A stretch of DNA of 64,000 nucleotides from an uncultured Clostridia bacterium (GCA_944386805.1 CALXCO010000001.1:1-64000); one strand, 5' to 3'; numbered from the stretch's first letter, positions 26,628 to 35,297 are shown. Numbers and translations are program-made. Notes: generated by a model not told the origin, from the sequence alone.

Positions 26628-26740
26628 GCATCCATTTTTCAATTATTTATCTATTTTTCTCCGATTAAGGGGTTATACTCATTTTCCGTATTTCTGTGCA
26701 ATAAACCGTTTGATGATGCACAGCCTGACCCTGGAACGGC

Positions 26741-26784
26741 AAAGAAAAGGCAGGGCGCATGACCATTCAGCCATGCCGCCCTGC
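26741..26784 (-). terminator. Terminator of nagB
   Basis: Minus strand GCAGGGCGGCATG pairs with CATGCGCCCTGC (one bulged base, about 10-nt loop), followed by CTTTTCTTT. It lies about 85 bp after the nagB stop. Confidence 0.7.
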
Positions 26785-26867
26785 GACAATCAATTTTCTT
26801 TGTGATAAAGGCGCACCGTTACGGGAGCGTCAGTTTTTTGTTGTACAGATTAGGTGACAGCAGGCCG

Positions 26868-27620
26868 TCATTCGTCCGACGGCTGAATCTGTTTGCGAAT
26901 CAGACTGGCAGCGGCTTCGTCCGCGAGGATGACCACGTCACGGTGCAGCTGCAAAACCGAAGCGGGGACAAACGGCGTCACCGGTCCGGTCATAGACCGG
27001 CAGAGGATTTCGGCCTTGCCTTCGCCGGAAGCCATCAGCAGGATCTTTTTCGCTTTCAGGATACTGCCAGCGCCCATTGTAATCGCATGGGTCGGGACCT
27101 CACTTTCCGAAGCGAAGAAGCGGGAGTTGGCCTGAATCGTGCTTTCTGCCAGACGGGTCAGATGGCTGCCGACCGGGAAATGGTCGTCGGGTTCATTGAA
27201 GCCGATGTGCCCATTATGGCCGATACCCAGCAGCTGGATATCGATACCGCCGCAGCTTTCGATCAGCGCGTCATAACGGCGGCATTCCTGTTCAGGGTCG
27301 TCAGCGATACCTGAGGGAATATAGGTATGTTCCAGCGGGATATTGACATGGTCAAACAGGTTTTTCTGCATGAAATAGCGATAGCTTTGGGGGTGGTCAC
27401 CGGCGAGACCGCAATACTCATCCAGATTAAAGGTTTGGACTTTTGAGAAATCGAGCGCCCCCTCCTGATAACGGCGAATCAGAGCCTGATACAGGCCGAC
27501 AGGGGTAGAACCGGTTGCGAGTCCAAGGACACACGCAGGGTTGCGGTGGATTTCTGCCGCGAAGATATCCGCGGCCTTTTCACAGATACCGGCATAATCC
27601 GGTGCAACGATAAGTTTCAT
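26868..27620 (-). CDS. nagB: Glucosamine-6-phosphate deaminase
   Basis: NagB (250 aa) converts glucosamine-6-phosphate to fructose-6-phosphate and ammonia, feeding amino sugars into glycolysis. Motifs: LGLATGSTPVGLYQ (phosphate binding), FNLDEYCGL with the catalytic Asp, GIGHNGHIGFNEP and AITMGAGSIL. The length matches the short NagB class without the C-terminal allosteric extension. The ATG at 27620 is preceded by GGAGGG; an in-frame extension of 40 codons upstream covers the promoter and is not coding. nagA and a NagR regulator are not adjacent. A small palindrome at 27635-27647 could be an operator. Confidence 0.95.
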   Translation of the reverse strand: MKLIVAPDYAGICEKAADIFAAEIHRNPACVLGLATGSTPVGLYQALIRRYQEGALDFSKVQTFNLDEYCGLAGDHPQSYRYFMQKNLFDHVNIPLEHTYIPSGIADDPEQECRRYDALIESCGGIDIQLLGIGHNGHIGFNEPDDHFPVGSHLTRLAESTIQANSRFFASESEVPTHAITMGAGSILKAKKILLMASGEGKAEILCRSMTGPVTPFVPASVLQLHRDVVILADEAAASLIRKQIQPSDE

Positions 27621-27634
27621 GGCTGACCCTCCGC

Positions 27635-27647
27635 CCAACCTAGTTGG
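27635..27647. promoter_or_regulatory. Palindrome in the nagB leader, candidate operator
   Basis: CCAAC-CTA-GTTGG, a perfect 5-3-5 inverted repeat between the nagB promoter and its ribosome site. GntR/NagR-type or LacI-type binding is possible, but the size alone does not decide. Confidence 0.35.
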
Positions 27648-27678
27648 AAGCTGAAAAAATGTCTGTTGTTCTGTCTTT

Positions 27679-27707
27679 ATTATACTCTTGGCGTACAATT
27701 TTGACAA
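27679..27707 (-). promoter_or_regulatory. Promoter of nagB
   Basis: Minus strand TTGTCA (27702-27707), 17 bp, TATAAT (27679-27684). Confidence 0.8.
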
Positions 27708-27766
27708 GCTGTTTTGGAAAAGACTACAACATTTTTTCACAAATGACCGAAAAGGGGAGGAGAATA

Positions 27767-28180
27767 TCAGATCAGGTCACGGATAAGCGGTCTTGCGCGG
27801 TTGACCAGCTGTTTATCGTTATCATACGAGAGGAAGGAATGGGCGAGGCTGATTTCAACCCATTTGATTTGTGCGATTTCGGTTGCCTGCGGGACGAAGT
27901 CGAAATTGCGTGCCCGGCCGAGGAAGTAAATCACGTCCTTTTTGACCTCACGCCGGGGGGAATAGGAGACGACCTCCCGAAAACCAGGGCAAAGGTCGAT
28001 GTGGATTGAGGTTTCTTCCATTACCTCCCGGATGGCGGTCTGCTGTTCAGTTTCACCGGGTTCGACATGGCCTTTGGGGAAGGACCAATGGCCGCCGCTG
28101 GTATGTTTAATCAGCAGCAGTTCAGTATTGCCGTGATACTTGCGGAAGACGACCGCGCCGCAGGATTTTTCATACTCCAT
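27767..28180 (-). CDS. NUDIX hydrolase
   Basis: A 137-residue NUDIX protein. The NUDIX box is complete: GHVEPGETEQQTAIREVMEE then TSI. N-terminal SCGAVVFRKYHGNTELLLIKH and GHWSFPKGHVEPGE resemble diadenosine tetraphosphate (Ap4A) hydrolases of the bis(5'-nucleosyl)-tetraphosphatase type, the likeliest activity. The ATG at 28180 has GGAGG 10 bp upstream; a longer frame to 28312 lacks a site and crosses the promoter. It appears monocistronic. Confidence 0.9.
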   Translation of the reverse strand: MEYEKSCGAVVFRKYHGNTELLLIKHTSGGHWSFPKGHVEPGETEQQTAIREVMEETSIHIDLCPGFREVVSYSPRREVKKDVIYFLGRARNFDFVPQATEIAQIKWVEISLAHSFLSYDNDKQLVNRARPLIRDLI

Positions 28181-28226
28181 GTTACTGCCTCCAATTGGCC
28201 TGTAAGCCTTCAGAATAATCACATCT

Positions 28227-28256
28227 ATTATATCATAGAAAAAAGCGCTTCCGCAA
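28227..28256 (-). promoter_or_regulatory. Promoter of the NUDIX gene
   Basis: Minus strand TTGCGG (28251-28256), 18 bp, TATAAT (28227-28232) with an upstream TGA. Confidence 0.65.
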
Positions 28257-28305
28257 GTAGTTTGCAGGGGAAAGGAATTAATTTTGCAGAATTCAGTGCT
28301 TTTTG

Positions 28306-28334
28306 GTGACAAACTGATAAAATTGTGCTATAAT
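28306..28334 (+). promoter_or_regulatory. Promoter of the M3 peptidase gene
   Basis: GTGACA (28306-28311), 17 bp, TATAAT (28329-28334), about 55 bp before the coding start. Confidence 0.7.
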
Positions 28335-28390
28335 AAAGTCATCCTGCGCAGGACTGCGCAGAATTTAACCTGAGGAAAGGATGTATACCG

Positions 28391-30082
28391 TTGAAAACAT
28401 TTGCTGAACTCACCTATACGCGTCCAGATTTCAAAGCGATCAGCGATCGGCTGTTTGAACTGACCGAACAGCTGAAAAAGGCCGCTTCTTATGAAGAGAT
28501 GCGCAAGGTTTATCTTGAACAGCAGGACCTGAACCGTGAGCTGTCGACGATGTCGACCATCTGCTCGATCCGTTCGGATATGAACACCGAGGACCCGTTT
28601 TATTCTGCCGAACGCAAGGTCTTTAACCGTGAGATGCCCGGCCTGATTCCGGCACAGAAGGCATGGAACGAAGCGTTTCTGTCGACTCCTTACCGGAAAG
28701 AATTTTCGGAGGAATTCGGTGACCGGCTGTTTGTCCTGACCGAAAACCGCCAGAAGGTTCAGAGCCCGGAGATTGCGGAAGAGCTGGTGGAAGAAGCGCT
28801 GCTGGTAGATGAATATTCCCGCATTGCGGCGACCTGTAAAGTCACCTTCATGGGTGAAGAGTGCAACTTTTACGGACTGCTCCGTCATATGGAGAGCACC
28901 GACCGCGAAGAGCGCAAGGCAGCCTTCCACGAATGGGCAAAACTGTACGCAGGGGTAGCCGACCAGCTGGACGACGTATACTTCCGGATGGTACAGCTGC
29001 GTGTCCGGATGGCGAAGAAGATGGGCTATGACAGCTACATTCCGTTTGCTTATCTGAAGAGAGGCCGCACCGACTACGGTCCCGAAGAGGCAGCCGCATT
29101 CCGCAAACAGGTTCTGGAGGTTGTCACTCCTGCCGTTGCCGAACTGCGTGCACAGCAGGCAAAGCGCCTTGGCGTCGACAAACTGCACTATTATGATGAG
29201 ATGATTCTGTTCCCGGAAGGCAACGCCAACCCGCATGGCGACCGTGATTTCATGGTTGCAGCTGCACAGAAGATGTACGGCGAGCTGTCTCCCGAAACGA
29301 AAGAATTCTTTGACTTCATGGTTGAACACCAGCTGTTTGACCTGGAGACCCGTCCCGGCAAGCGTCTGGGCGGCTACTGCACCTCTCTTCAGACTGAGAA
29401 GGCACCCTTTATCTTCTCTAACTTCAACGGCACCGCAGCAGACACCGATGTCCTGACCCATGAAGCAGGCCATGCGTTTGAAGCATTTGTCGCATCCCGC
29501 TGCATTCCGATTGATTCCTGTGTCTGGTCGACCTCCGAGATCAACGAGATTCACTCGATGTCGATGGAGACCTTCACCTTCCCGTGGATGAACCTGTTCT
29601 TCGAAGGGGAAGCGGACAAATACAAATATATCCACCTGATTGACTCGCTGGCAGCGATGCCGTACATGTGCGCAGTCGATGAGTTCCAGCACCGTGTGTT
29701 CGAGAATCCGGAGATGTCCGGCAAGGATTACCGCAAGGTATGGCGCGAACTGGAGCAGAAGTATCTGCCGTGGAGAGATTACGACGGAGAGACCTTCCTG
29801 GAGGAGGGCGGCTTCTGGATGCAGAAACAGCACATCTTCATGTACCCGTTCTACTATGTTGATTACGCACTGGCACAGACCTGTGCATTCCAGTTCTTCA
29901 CCTGGATGCTGAAAGACCACAAGGCAGCCTGGGACGGTTACCTGAAACTCTGCCGCAGCGGCGGTACCAGAGGCTACTTTGCGACGCTGGATTATGCCGG
30001 CCTGAACAATCCGTTCGTACCCGGAAACGTTGCAAAATCGATTCAGGGCGTTCTCGACTACCTGAAAGAAGCAAAATTCTGA
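28391..30082 (+). CDS. M3 family oligoendopeptidase
   Basis: A 563-residue cytosolic zinc metallopeptidase of the M3B/PepF-like clostridial type that cleaves oligopeptides. The zinc site is HEAGH near residues 356-360 (in VLTHEAGHAFEAF) with the downstream Glu in STSEINEIHSMSMETF. No signal peptide. The start is TTG at 28391, with AGGAAAGGA about 12 bp upstream; an ATG at 28381 is out of frame. Its codon choice differs visibly from the neighbours (many C-ending and CTG/GCA codons), like the ribosomal protein genes, suggesting high expression. Monocistronic between its own promoter and terminator. Confidence 0.92.
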   Translation: MKTFAELTYTRPDFKAISDRLFELTEQLKKAASYEEMRKVYLEQQDLNRELSTMSTICSIRSDMNTEDPFYSAERKVFNREMPGLIPAQKAWNEAFLSTPYRKEFSEEFGDRLFVLTENRQKVQSPEIAEELVEEALLVDEYSRIAATCKVTFMGEECNFYGLLRHMESTDREERKAAFHEWAKLYAGVADQLDDVYFRMVQLRVRMAKKMGYDSYIPFAYLKRGRTDYGPEEAAAFRKQVLEVVTPAVAELRAQQAKRLGVDKLHYYDEMILFPEGNANPHGDRDFMVAAAQKMYGELSPETKEFFDFMVEHQLFDLETRPGKRLGGYCTSLQTEKAPFIFSNFNGTAADTDVLTHEAGHAFEAFVASRCIPIDSCVWSTSEINEIHSMSMETFTFPWMNLFFEGEADKYKYIHLIDSLAAMPYMCAVDEFQHRVFENPEMSGKDYRKVWRELEQKYLPWRDYDGETFLEEGGFWMQKQHIFMYPFYYVDYALAQTCAFQFFTWMLKDHKAAWDGYLKLCRSGGTRGYFATLDYAGLNNPFVPGNVAKSIQGVLDYLKEAKF

Positions 30083-30113
30083 TTTTTAACTGAACCGAAT
30101 ATTCAGCAAATCA

Positions 30114-30150
30114 AAAATCGCCTGTACAATCTTTTTGTACAGGCGATTTT
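30114..30150. terminator. Bidirectional terminator
   Basis: AAAATCGCCTGTACAA pairs perfectly with TTGTACAGGCGATTTT (16 bp, 5-nt loop). It separates the convergent M3 peptidase and hydroxyacid dehydrogenase genes. Confidence 0.9.
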
Positions 30151-30185
30151 CAGTTTCTATCTGCAAAGTATAACCGCTTTACAGC

Positions 30186-31139
30186 TTATTCGACCCGATT
30201 CTGGCGCTTTCCTTCGCAGAAAGCGAAGACATTACCAATCGCAACATCCATCAGCCGCCCTCTTGCAGCGTGGGAAGCCCATGCAATATGCGGCGTCAGG
30301 ATACAGCGAGGTGCACCCAGCAGCGGCGAATCTGCGGCCATCGGTTCACGGCCGACGACGTCTGCGGCATAACCGGTGAGTTTACCCTCTTTTAATGCGT
30401 CAGCGACCGCCTGTTCATCGACCAGCGGACCACGGGCGGTATTGAGGAGGATAGCGTCTTTTTTCATCATCGAAATCGTATGCGGGTTGATGATGGCGGC
30501 AGTCTCGTCGGTCAGCGGGCAGTGGAGGGAGATGACGTCCGACTGTGCAAGCAGATCTTCGAGGGAGCAGAACGTTGCAGGGTAGGGCAGCTCACGCGCA
30601 TGATGGGCATGATAGAGGACCTTCATGCCGAAAGCGTCGGCAAGCTTACCGGCAGCCTGGCCGATTTTGCCCATACCGATGATACCGAAGGTTTTGCCAG
30701 CCAGTTCGATCTGCGGGTACTGCCAGTAGCAGAAATCGATGCTTCTCACCCAGTCACCGGCCATAACTCCTCTGGAATGTTCGCCGACATGGTGGCAGAC
30801 CTCCAGCAGCAGCGCCATTGTGAACTGTGCGACGGCGTCGGTAGAATAGGCGGGGACATTGGTGACCGCGACGCCCAGCTCTTTTGCGGCAGCGATGTCG
30901 ATGGTATTAAAGCCGGTCGCAAGAGCGCCGACGTATTTGACACTGGGGCAGTCGAGAAGGGTCTGACGGGTGATCGGGGTTTTATTGGTGAGGATGATAT
31001 CGGCGTCGGCGATTCTCTCGACGATCTTCTCAGCCGGGGTCCGGTCGTAGACCGTGACACTGCCGAGGCTTTCCAGCGGCTTCCAGCTGAGGTCACCGGG
31101 GTTTAAGACATATCCATCCAGAACAACGATTTTGTGCAT
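30186..31139 (-). CDS. D-2-hydroxyacid dehydrogenase
   Basis: A 317-residue NAD-dependent D-isomer 2-hydroxyacid dehydrogenase, closest in pattern to glycerate dehydrogenase/HprA-type enzymes that reduce hydroxypyruvate or glyoxylate. The Rossmann motif is GIIGMGKIGQAAG; catalytic Arg in NTARGPLVDEQAV, Glu in the VVGREPM region and His in TPHIAWAS. Length is normal. It is followed upstream by the SGNH hydrolase and methyltransferase on the same strand with 33- and 13-bp gaps, so the three are probably one unit; the biochemical link between them is unclear. Confidence 0.9.
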   Translation of the reverse strand: MHKIVVLDGYVLNPGDLSWKPLESLGSVTVYDRTPAEKIVERIADADIILTNKTPITRQTLLDCPSVKYVGALATGFNTIDIAAAKELGVAVTNVPAYSTDAVAQFTMALLLEVCHHVGEHSRGVMAGDWVRSIDFCYWQYPQIELAGKTFGIIGMGKIGQAAGKLADAFGMKVLYHAHHARELPYPATFCSLEDLLAQSDVISLHCPLTDETAAIINPHTISMMKKDAILLNTARGPLVDEQAVADALKEGKLTGYAADVVGREPMAADSPLLGAPRCILTPHIAWASHAARGRLMDVAIGNVFAFCEGKRQNRVE

Positions 31140-31172
31140 GGCAACTTTCCTTACTTTCCTATATATTTTTGA

Positions 31173-31991
31173 TTATCCGAAGAATTTCATCAGCACTTCG
31201 GCGTAAACCTGTTGACCGGCGGGGGTCGGGTGGTTCATGCCGTTGGCAAGCAGGTCGCGGACGGGGTGACCAAGCGCGGTGAAATCCTCCCAGACTTTAT
31301 AAACATCTGCAAGGCAGACATTTTCTTCTTTGGCGATCTGGCGAATCATCTCGACTCTTTCTTCCAGCGGTGCGCCAGCCGGGAAGGGGCTGCCGGAGAG
31401 GTCCTGCATATTGGGCGTCAGCAGGATGATATCGGAGACGGTTTCATGTTTGATACGGCGGACAATTCTGCGCAGCGCATCGGCAAATATCCTGTTGTCG
31501 CCGAGATCGGGACCCCAGTTGAGCGAACCGTTGATCAGCGTCAGGTCGGGGTTGTGGGAGATGACATCGCGTGTCAGCCTTGCCTCCATGCCGAGGATGG
31601 TATCGCCTGCGATACCGGAGTTGATGACGCTGACAGAGGTTGCGAGGTAACGGTCGGAGAGGCGCTCACGGAAACGTTCGGGGTAGCTTTCGCGCTCATC
31701 GACCGCTTCGACCGCCTTGCCGGCCTTGATAAAGGCCGGGAAGTCAGCGGGGTCACGGACCAGCATCTCGAAGTGACCGGCGGTGACGCTGTCGCCCAGC
31801 GCGACGATCAGCGGGTTGCGGCGTTCCAGACCGGCACGGTCCTGACCATATTTTGTCAGACCGCCGACGAAGCCGGTATTATGTTTCATAACCTTGAGGA
31901 AGTGTTCCGGCTCACCGAAGACACAGCCCTCGTGTTCAAGTGCATAGGTAATAAATTCTTTCACATAGGGCGTTTCAATACGGGTTTTCAT
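31173..31991 (-). CDS. SGNH/GDSL family hydrolase
   Basis: A 272-residue SGNH-fold hydrolase (esterase, lipase or deacetylase class). Block I is VALGDSVTAGHFE with the catalytic Ser, block II INSGIAGDT, block III LINGSLNWG and block V NGMNHPTPAGQ with the catalytic His. The Asp that normally sits three residues before the His is not in that place, a variation seen in some members. No signal peptide, so it is likely cytosolic. The ATG at 31991 (MKTRIETPYVKEF) has AAAGG upstream; two further ATGs at 31997 and 32000 are possible. It lies 13 bp after the methyltransferase gene. Confidence 0.85.
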   Translation of the reverse strand: MKTRIETPYVKEFITYALEHEGCVFGEPEHFLKVMKHNTGFVGGLTKYGQDRAGLERRNPLIVALGDSVTAGHFEMLVRDPADFPAFIKAGKAVEAVDERESYPERFRERLSDRYLATSVSVINSGIAGDTILGMEARLTRDVISHNPDLTLINGSLNWGPDLGDNRIFADALRRIVRRIKHETVSDIILLTPNMQDLSGSPFPAGAPLEERVEMIRQIAKEENVCLADVYKVWEDFTALGHPVRDLLANGMNHPTPAGQQVYAEVLMKFFG

Positions 31992-32004
31992 TGACATCAT
32001 CCTT

Positions 32005-32835
32005 TCAACCGGTTTTCTGGCCGATATACATTGCATGTTCCGAAAGCGCCAGCAGTTCGGGAACCTCCAACAGCCTTTTGGCGATTTGAATCCAGCAGCT
32101 GATTTCCCCCTCACTGCGTTTCATCAGTTCCAGCTCATTGACCGAGAGGATACCTTCCTGACCGAACAGGTGGAGTTTCTCCAACGGGAACTGTGCCATA
32201 AAGGGGAGGATATTATCTTGATGGGAGAAGCGGGAGCTGCAAAAAGAGGGACCGGTATAGTCTTTCCCTTCGAGGATATCGGCAATCAGCTGTGCGGACT
32301 GAGTTCCTTCGGCGAAATCCTGTTCGACATAGCCGCCGTTTTTCAGGTCATAGATAATCCCGGCGAAGTCCAGGATAAAGGAAGCATACAGATTGCCGCC
32401 GGTTTTCAGACAGTGGAGCGCCTGTTCAACGGCCTTTTTGCGGTCAGCATCTTCCTTGAGGTGGTAGAGCGGCCCCATCAGCAGCACATGGTCAAATTCA
32501 TTCAGGTTCAGGGTGTCCAGTTCAAGGCAGTTCGCAGCATGAGCGGCAAATTTTACGCCAGCCTCTGCCGCCTTATCCATCGCAAAGCGGACGTTGCCGG
32601 GGGAGAGGTCGACCAGCGTGACATCACATCCCATTTTGGCGAAGTGGATGGAATATCTGCCGGGACCGCCGCCGACATCCAGCACCCGGTTACCGGGACG
32701 GATATATTTTTCCATCATATAAAGTGTCAGCGGCATCTCAAAGGGGTGACGTTCGAGCCGCTGCCATTCCAATTCGGAATTTTCGTCATAATATTTCTGT
32801 ACTTCGGAGCATTGTGCGTTCAATTTGACCACCAT
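32005..32835 (-). CDS. Class I SAM-dependent methyltransferase
   Basis: A 276-residue methyltransferase. The SAM-binding motif I is VLDVGGGPGRYSIHFA near residue 50, motif II VTLVDLSPGNV, and the post-motif FDHVLLMGPLYHL. The substrate cannot be deduced; the family includes many small-molecule methylases. The assigned ATG at 32835 has only a weak site (AGAAAG), so the start may be off by a few codons. It is first in the run methyltransferase, SGNH hydrolase, hydroxyacid dehydrogenase. Confidence 0.87.
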   Translation of the reverse strand: MVVKLNAQCSEVQKYYDENSELEWQRLERHPFEMPLTLYMMEKYIRPGNRVLDVGGGPGRYSIHFAKMGCDVTLVDLSPGNVRFAMDKAAEAGVKFAAHAANCLELDTLNLNEFDHVLLMGPLYHLKEDADRKKAVEQALHCLKTGGNLYASFILDFAGIIYDLKNGGYVEQDFAEGTQSAQLIADILEGKDYTGPSFCSSRFSHQDNILPFMAQFPLEKLHLFGQEGILSVNELELMKRSEGEISCWIQIAKRLLEVPELLALSEHAMYIGQKTG

Positions 32836-32957
32836 CTTTCTGTTTTGGCTTGCGATATGATATTCTAATATAGCTACAAATATCCATTCTTATTGTATCC
32901 TTTTTTGTGATAACTGTCAATACACAACCGGAAGGTTCTGTGAAATCTGTGAAACTC

Positions 32958-32986
32958 TTGTACCTTTCCGGCAGCCGTGGTATAAT
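32958..32986 (+). promoter_or_regulatory. Promoter of the DJ-1 gene
   Basis: TTGTAC (32958-32963), 17 bp, TATAAT (32981-32986). Confidence 0.75.
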
Positions 32987-33000
32987 AAAGGCAACATCAA

Positions 33001-33020
33001 GGGTGCCGTTGACGGCACCC
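33001..33020 (+). other. Leader hairpin at the 5' end of the DJ-1 mRNA
   Basis: GGGTGCCGT/ACGGCACCC, a 9-bp perfect stem beginning about 8 nt after the predicted transcription start and ending 13 nt before the ribosome site. It may stabilise the 5' end; no U-tract follows. Confidence 0.5.
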
Positions 33021-33045
33021 GCTGCGGAAAGGAATGGTATCCATT

Positions 33046-33597
33046 ATGAGTAAAGTAGTTGTATTTCTGGCAGATGGTCACGAAGAGTGCGAAGCATTGA
33101 TTCCTGCCGACCTGCTGCGGCGAGCAGGCGTTGAAGTTGTGCTGGCGTCGATCACCGGCAGCCTTGCAGTGACCGGCTCCCACGGCATTCATGTCACAGC
33201 GGACGCACTGGCGGAAGAGGTTGACTATACAGACGTTGATCTGCTGTTTTTGCCGGGCGGACTGCCCGGAACCACCCACCTCGGCGAGAGTGCACTGGTC
33301 AAAGAGAAGGTCCTGGAATTTGCCGCAAAGGGCAAGAAGGTCTCTGCAATCTGTGCCGCACCCAGCGTACTGGGCGGACTGGGACTGCTGGACGGACGCA
33401 ACGCGACCTCTCATCCCGGTTTCGAGGACAAGCTGGGCGGTGCCAACGTCACCGGTCATGCGTTTGACGTAGACGGCAACATCACGACCGGACGCGGCCT
33501 TGGTGCAGCGATTCCGTTCGGACTTTCGCTGGTTGCACAGCTGGCCGGACAGGAGACTGCCGACAAGATTGCAAAGGCGATTGCATACAATTGTTAA
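33046..33597 (+). CDS. DJ-1/PfpI family protein
   Basis: A 183-residue DJ-1-family protein (DJ-1/PfpI/ThiJ superfamily). The nucleophile elbow is VSAICAAPSVLGG with Cys near residue 102, and the conserved Glu lies in DGHEECEAL (residue 12-13 region). Family members act as glyoxalase/deglycase-like or redox-stress proteins; the exact activity of clostridial members is unknown. The ATG at 33046 follows GGAAAGGAATGG. It is a single-gene unit with its own promoter, a 5' hairpin and a strong terminator. Confidence 0.92.
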   Translation: MSKVVVFLADGHEECEALIPADLLRRAGVEVVLASITGSLAVTGSHGIHVTADALAEEVDYTDVDLLFLPGGLPGTTHLGESALVKEKVLEFAAKGKKVSAICAAPSVLGGLGLLDGRNATSHPGFEDKLGGANVTGHAFDVDGNITTGRGLGAAIPFGLSLVAQLAGQETADKIAKAIAYNC

Positions 33598-33610
33598 TCT
33601 GTGTAAATGA

Positions 33611-33658
33611 AAACAGCCAGAACCTGCGGCAGTAAAACCGAGGGCTCTGGCTGTTTTT
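33611..33658. terminator. Terminator between DJ-1 and XRE genes
   Basis: AACAGCCAGA pairs with TCTGGCTGTT, extended inside by CCTGCGG/CCGAGGG, followed by TTTTTTG. A-tract on the other side lets it serve both convergent genes. Confidence 0.85.
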
Positions 33659-33662
33659 TGCA

Positions 33663-33992
33663 TTAATGGATTTCGCTTTCTTTTTCCTGCTGCATCGAGA
33701 CCTGCAAGACGGTGCGTTTTCCGCGCTTGTCACAGCTACGGAAATGTTCCAGCAGATTTTCTTCATCAGCGGTCAGTCTGGGCGCACCTTCGGGGTCATT
33801 GCTCAGGCCGAGCAGGTAATCGGTTGTCACGCCGTAGTATTGTGCAAGCTGTGCGAGGGCCTGACAGCTGAGCTGGCGTTTGCCATTTTCATACATCGAA
33901 TACGCTTCACGGGAGGTACGCAGCACTGCAGCAGGCTCATTCTGGGTCAGGCCGCGTTCGAGGCGAAGCTCCTTCATCCTTTTTTGCAGCAA
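33663..33992 (-). CDS. XRE-family helix-turn-helix regulator
   Basis: A 109-residue Cro/CI-type DNA-binding protein. The HTH spans about residues 4-59 (MKELRLERGLTQNEPAAVLR, SREAYSMYENGKRQLS, LAQYYGVTTDYLLGLS); the remainder is charged and Gln-rich with no sensor domain. The phrase YYGVTTDYLLG is typical of Clostridia regulators. It ends the four-gene minus-strand unit that starts with the DUF5685 gene, 12 bp after the membrane protein gene, and may control that unit. Confidence 0.88.
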   Translation of the reverse strand: MLQKRMKELRLERGLTQNEPAAVLRTSREAYSMYENGKRQLSCQALAQLAQYYGVTTDYLLGLSNDPEGAPRLTADEENLLEHFRSCDKRGKRTVLQVSMQQEKESEIH

Positions 33993-34004
33993 AGCAATTC
34001 CTCC

Positions 34005-34553
34005 TTATTTAAAGAATCTGGGGAGTATACGAGGTCGGATGGCGTTCAGGTAAGCAGAGATCAGCCGGGTCAGCGCGACGTCGTACAGAACGAAGACAGC
34101 CATCGCAGCGATATAGAGCAACGGAATCATCCAACCCGCAATATCCGGGCCGAAAAACGCCTGTAACCCCAGCAGAGCGATCGCCACAATGGAACCGACG
34201 ATGACCGGAACTGCGACAACGACCAGTTTCAGCACCCATTCGAGCACCGACTTATTCAGACTTTCAATCCGCCTTTTGGCGATTGGATACCAGCCAAAGA
34301 CCAGCAGATAGATGATTGCGCTTTCTTTTGAAGGGAGAAGCAGCAGCGAGAGGATAGCGACCGCGCCGTACATCAAAAGCGCTGTCCGGTCGCCGCATTC
34401 GATGACGACCAGCGTCGTCAAAATACCGCACAACGCCGGAAGACCGTAACTCATCGTCGGGATAACCGCACTGAGCAGCATCAGCACCAGCGACAGGGCG
34501 GCCATCACGCCGCCGAGAGCCATTCTGCGGCCATTATTTTTATTATACCCCAT
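34005..34553 (-). CDS. Conserved membrane protein, unknown function
   Basis: A 182-residue protein with five or six predicted membrane helices, beginning MGYNKNNGRRMALGGVMAAL. The start resembles ECF-type S components (RRMALGGVMAALSLVLML), but no vitamin-specific motif is evident. The ATG at 34553 (GAGG 9 bp upstream) is chosen over a TTG one codon earlier. It lies 15 bp after the DnaJ gene and 12 bp before the XRE gene. In related clostridial genomes I recall similar proteins as uncharacterised; function is open. Confidence 0.7.
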   Translation of the reverse strand: MGYNKNNGRRMALGGVMAALSLVLMLLSAVIPTMSYGLPALCGILTTLVVIECGDRTALLMYGAVAILSLLLLPSKESAIIYLLVFGWYPIAKRRIESLNKSVLEWVLKLVVVAVPVIVGSIVAIALLGLQAFFGPDIAGWMIPLLYIAAMAVFVLYDVALTRLISAYLNAIRPRILPRFFK

Positions 34554-34568
34554 CAACGACCGCCTCGC

Positions 34569-35297
34569 TTAGCAGCAGGGGATAAGATCCCCGCCCATGC
34601 ACTCGCAGCAGCAGTCGGCGAGCAGCAGGTTACCACAGCAGTTGCAGGCGTCCATACCACTGCCATAATTGCCAGTCTGCCGGTAGCCGGTGCCGGGTGC
34701 GCCGTAGCCGCCGCGGCTCTGCCAAGCCATCCGGTTGAGGGCAGCACGGTACTCAGGGTTGGTCGGGTTCATCTGACATGCGGCGTTAAAATGGTTGCGT
34801 GCATCGTCCAGCCAGCCACGCTGATAACAGATCGTTCCCTTGAGGAAATGCCATTCACCGTCTCTGCGGCCGGAGGGAGTGCCATCGAGGAGTTCCTCTG
34901 CTTCAACGAGGCGGTTTTGCTGAATCATCCGCCGCACGTCAGCGAAAGCACCGTAAGCCTGGCCGTAGCCATAACCCTGACCGCCAAAGCCACCTCCAAA
35001 ACCGCCGCCATAACCATAGCCGGTATTCTGCTGATGGTAGCCGCCCTGATAACCTCCCTGGTATCCACCCTGCGAGGAAGACGACGACGAACTGCCGCGG
35101 TTTTTGATATCTTTTAAAACTGCATCATAAGCAGCATTGACTTCCTGCATTTTTTCGTTTGCGACGTCGGCAAGCGGGGAGTCGGCATAGTTATCGGGGT
35201 GATATTTTTTGGCGAGTTCGCGGTAAGCGGCCTTCACCTGTTCTTCTGTGGCATCGCGTGAGACACCGAGCACCTGATAAGGATCTTTTTCAGGCAT
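34569..35297 (-). CDS. DnaJ-domain protein with Gly-rich linker and Cys-rich tail
   Basis: A 242-residue J-protein. The J domain fills residues 1-65 with the HPD motif in KKYHPDNYAD. A Ser/Gly/Tyr/Gln-rich linker of about 60 residues follows (poly-Ser then GGYQGG repeats), then a helical TPR-like segment (ARNHFNAACQMNPTNPEYRAAL), a second Gly-rich stretch, and a C-terminal cluster of nine Cys in CNCCGNLLLADCCCECMGG and DLIPCC. It is neither DnaJ nor CbpA. The start at 35297 uses GGAGGATAAT; an ATG at 35309 lies on that site. The Cys tail may bind metal or an Fe-S cluster (inference). Operon with the DUF5685 gene upstream. Confidence 0.85.
   Translation of the reverse strand: MPEKDPYQVLGVSRDATEEQVKAAYRELAKKYHPDNYADSPLADVANEKMQEVNAAYDAVLKDIKNRGSSSSSSSQGGYQGGYQGGYHQQNTGYGYGGGFGGGFGGQGYGYGQAYGAFADVRRMIQQNRLVEAEELLDGTPSGRRDGEWHFLKGTICYQRGWLDDARNHFNAACQMNPTNPEYRAALNRMAWQSRGGYGAPGTGYRQTGNYGSGMDACNCCGNLLLADCCCECMGGDLIPCC

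Noticed and set aside
28328..29920. 530-codon minus-strand frame
   Set aside because: Antisense to the M3 peptidase gene, which has the intact HEAGH site.
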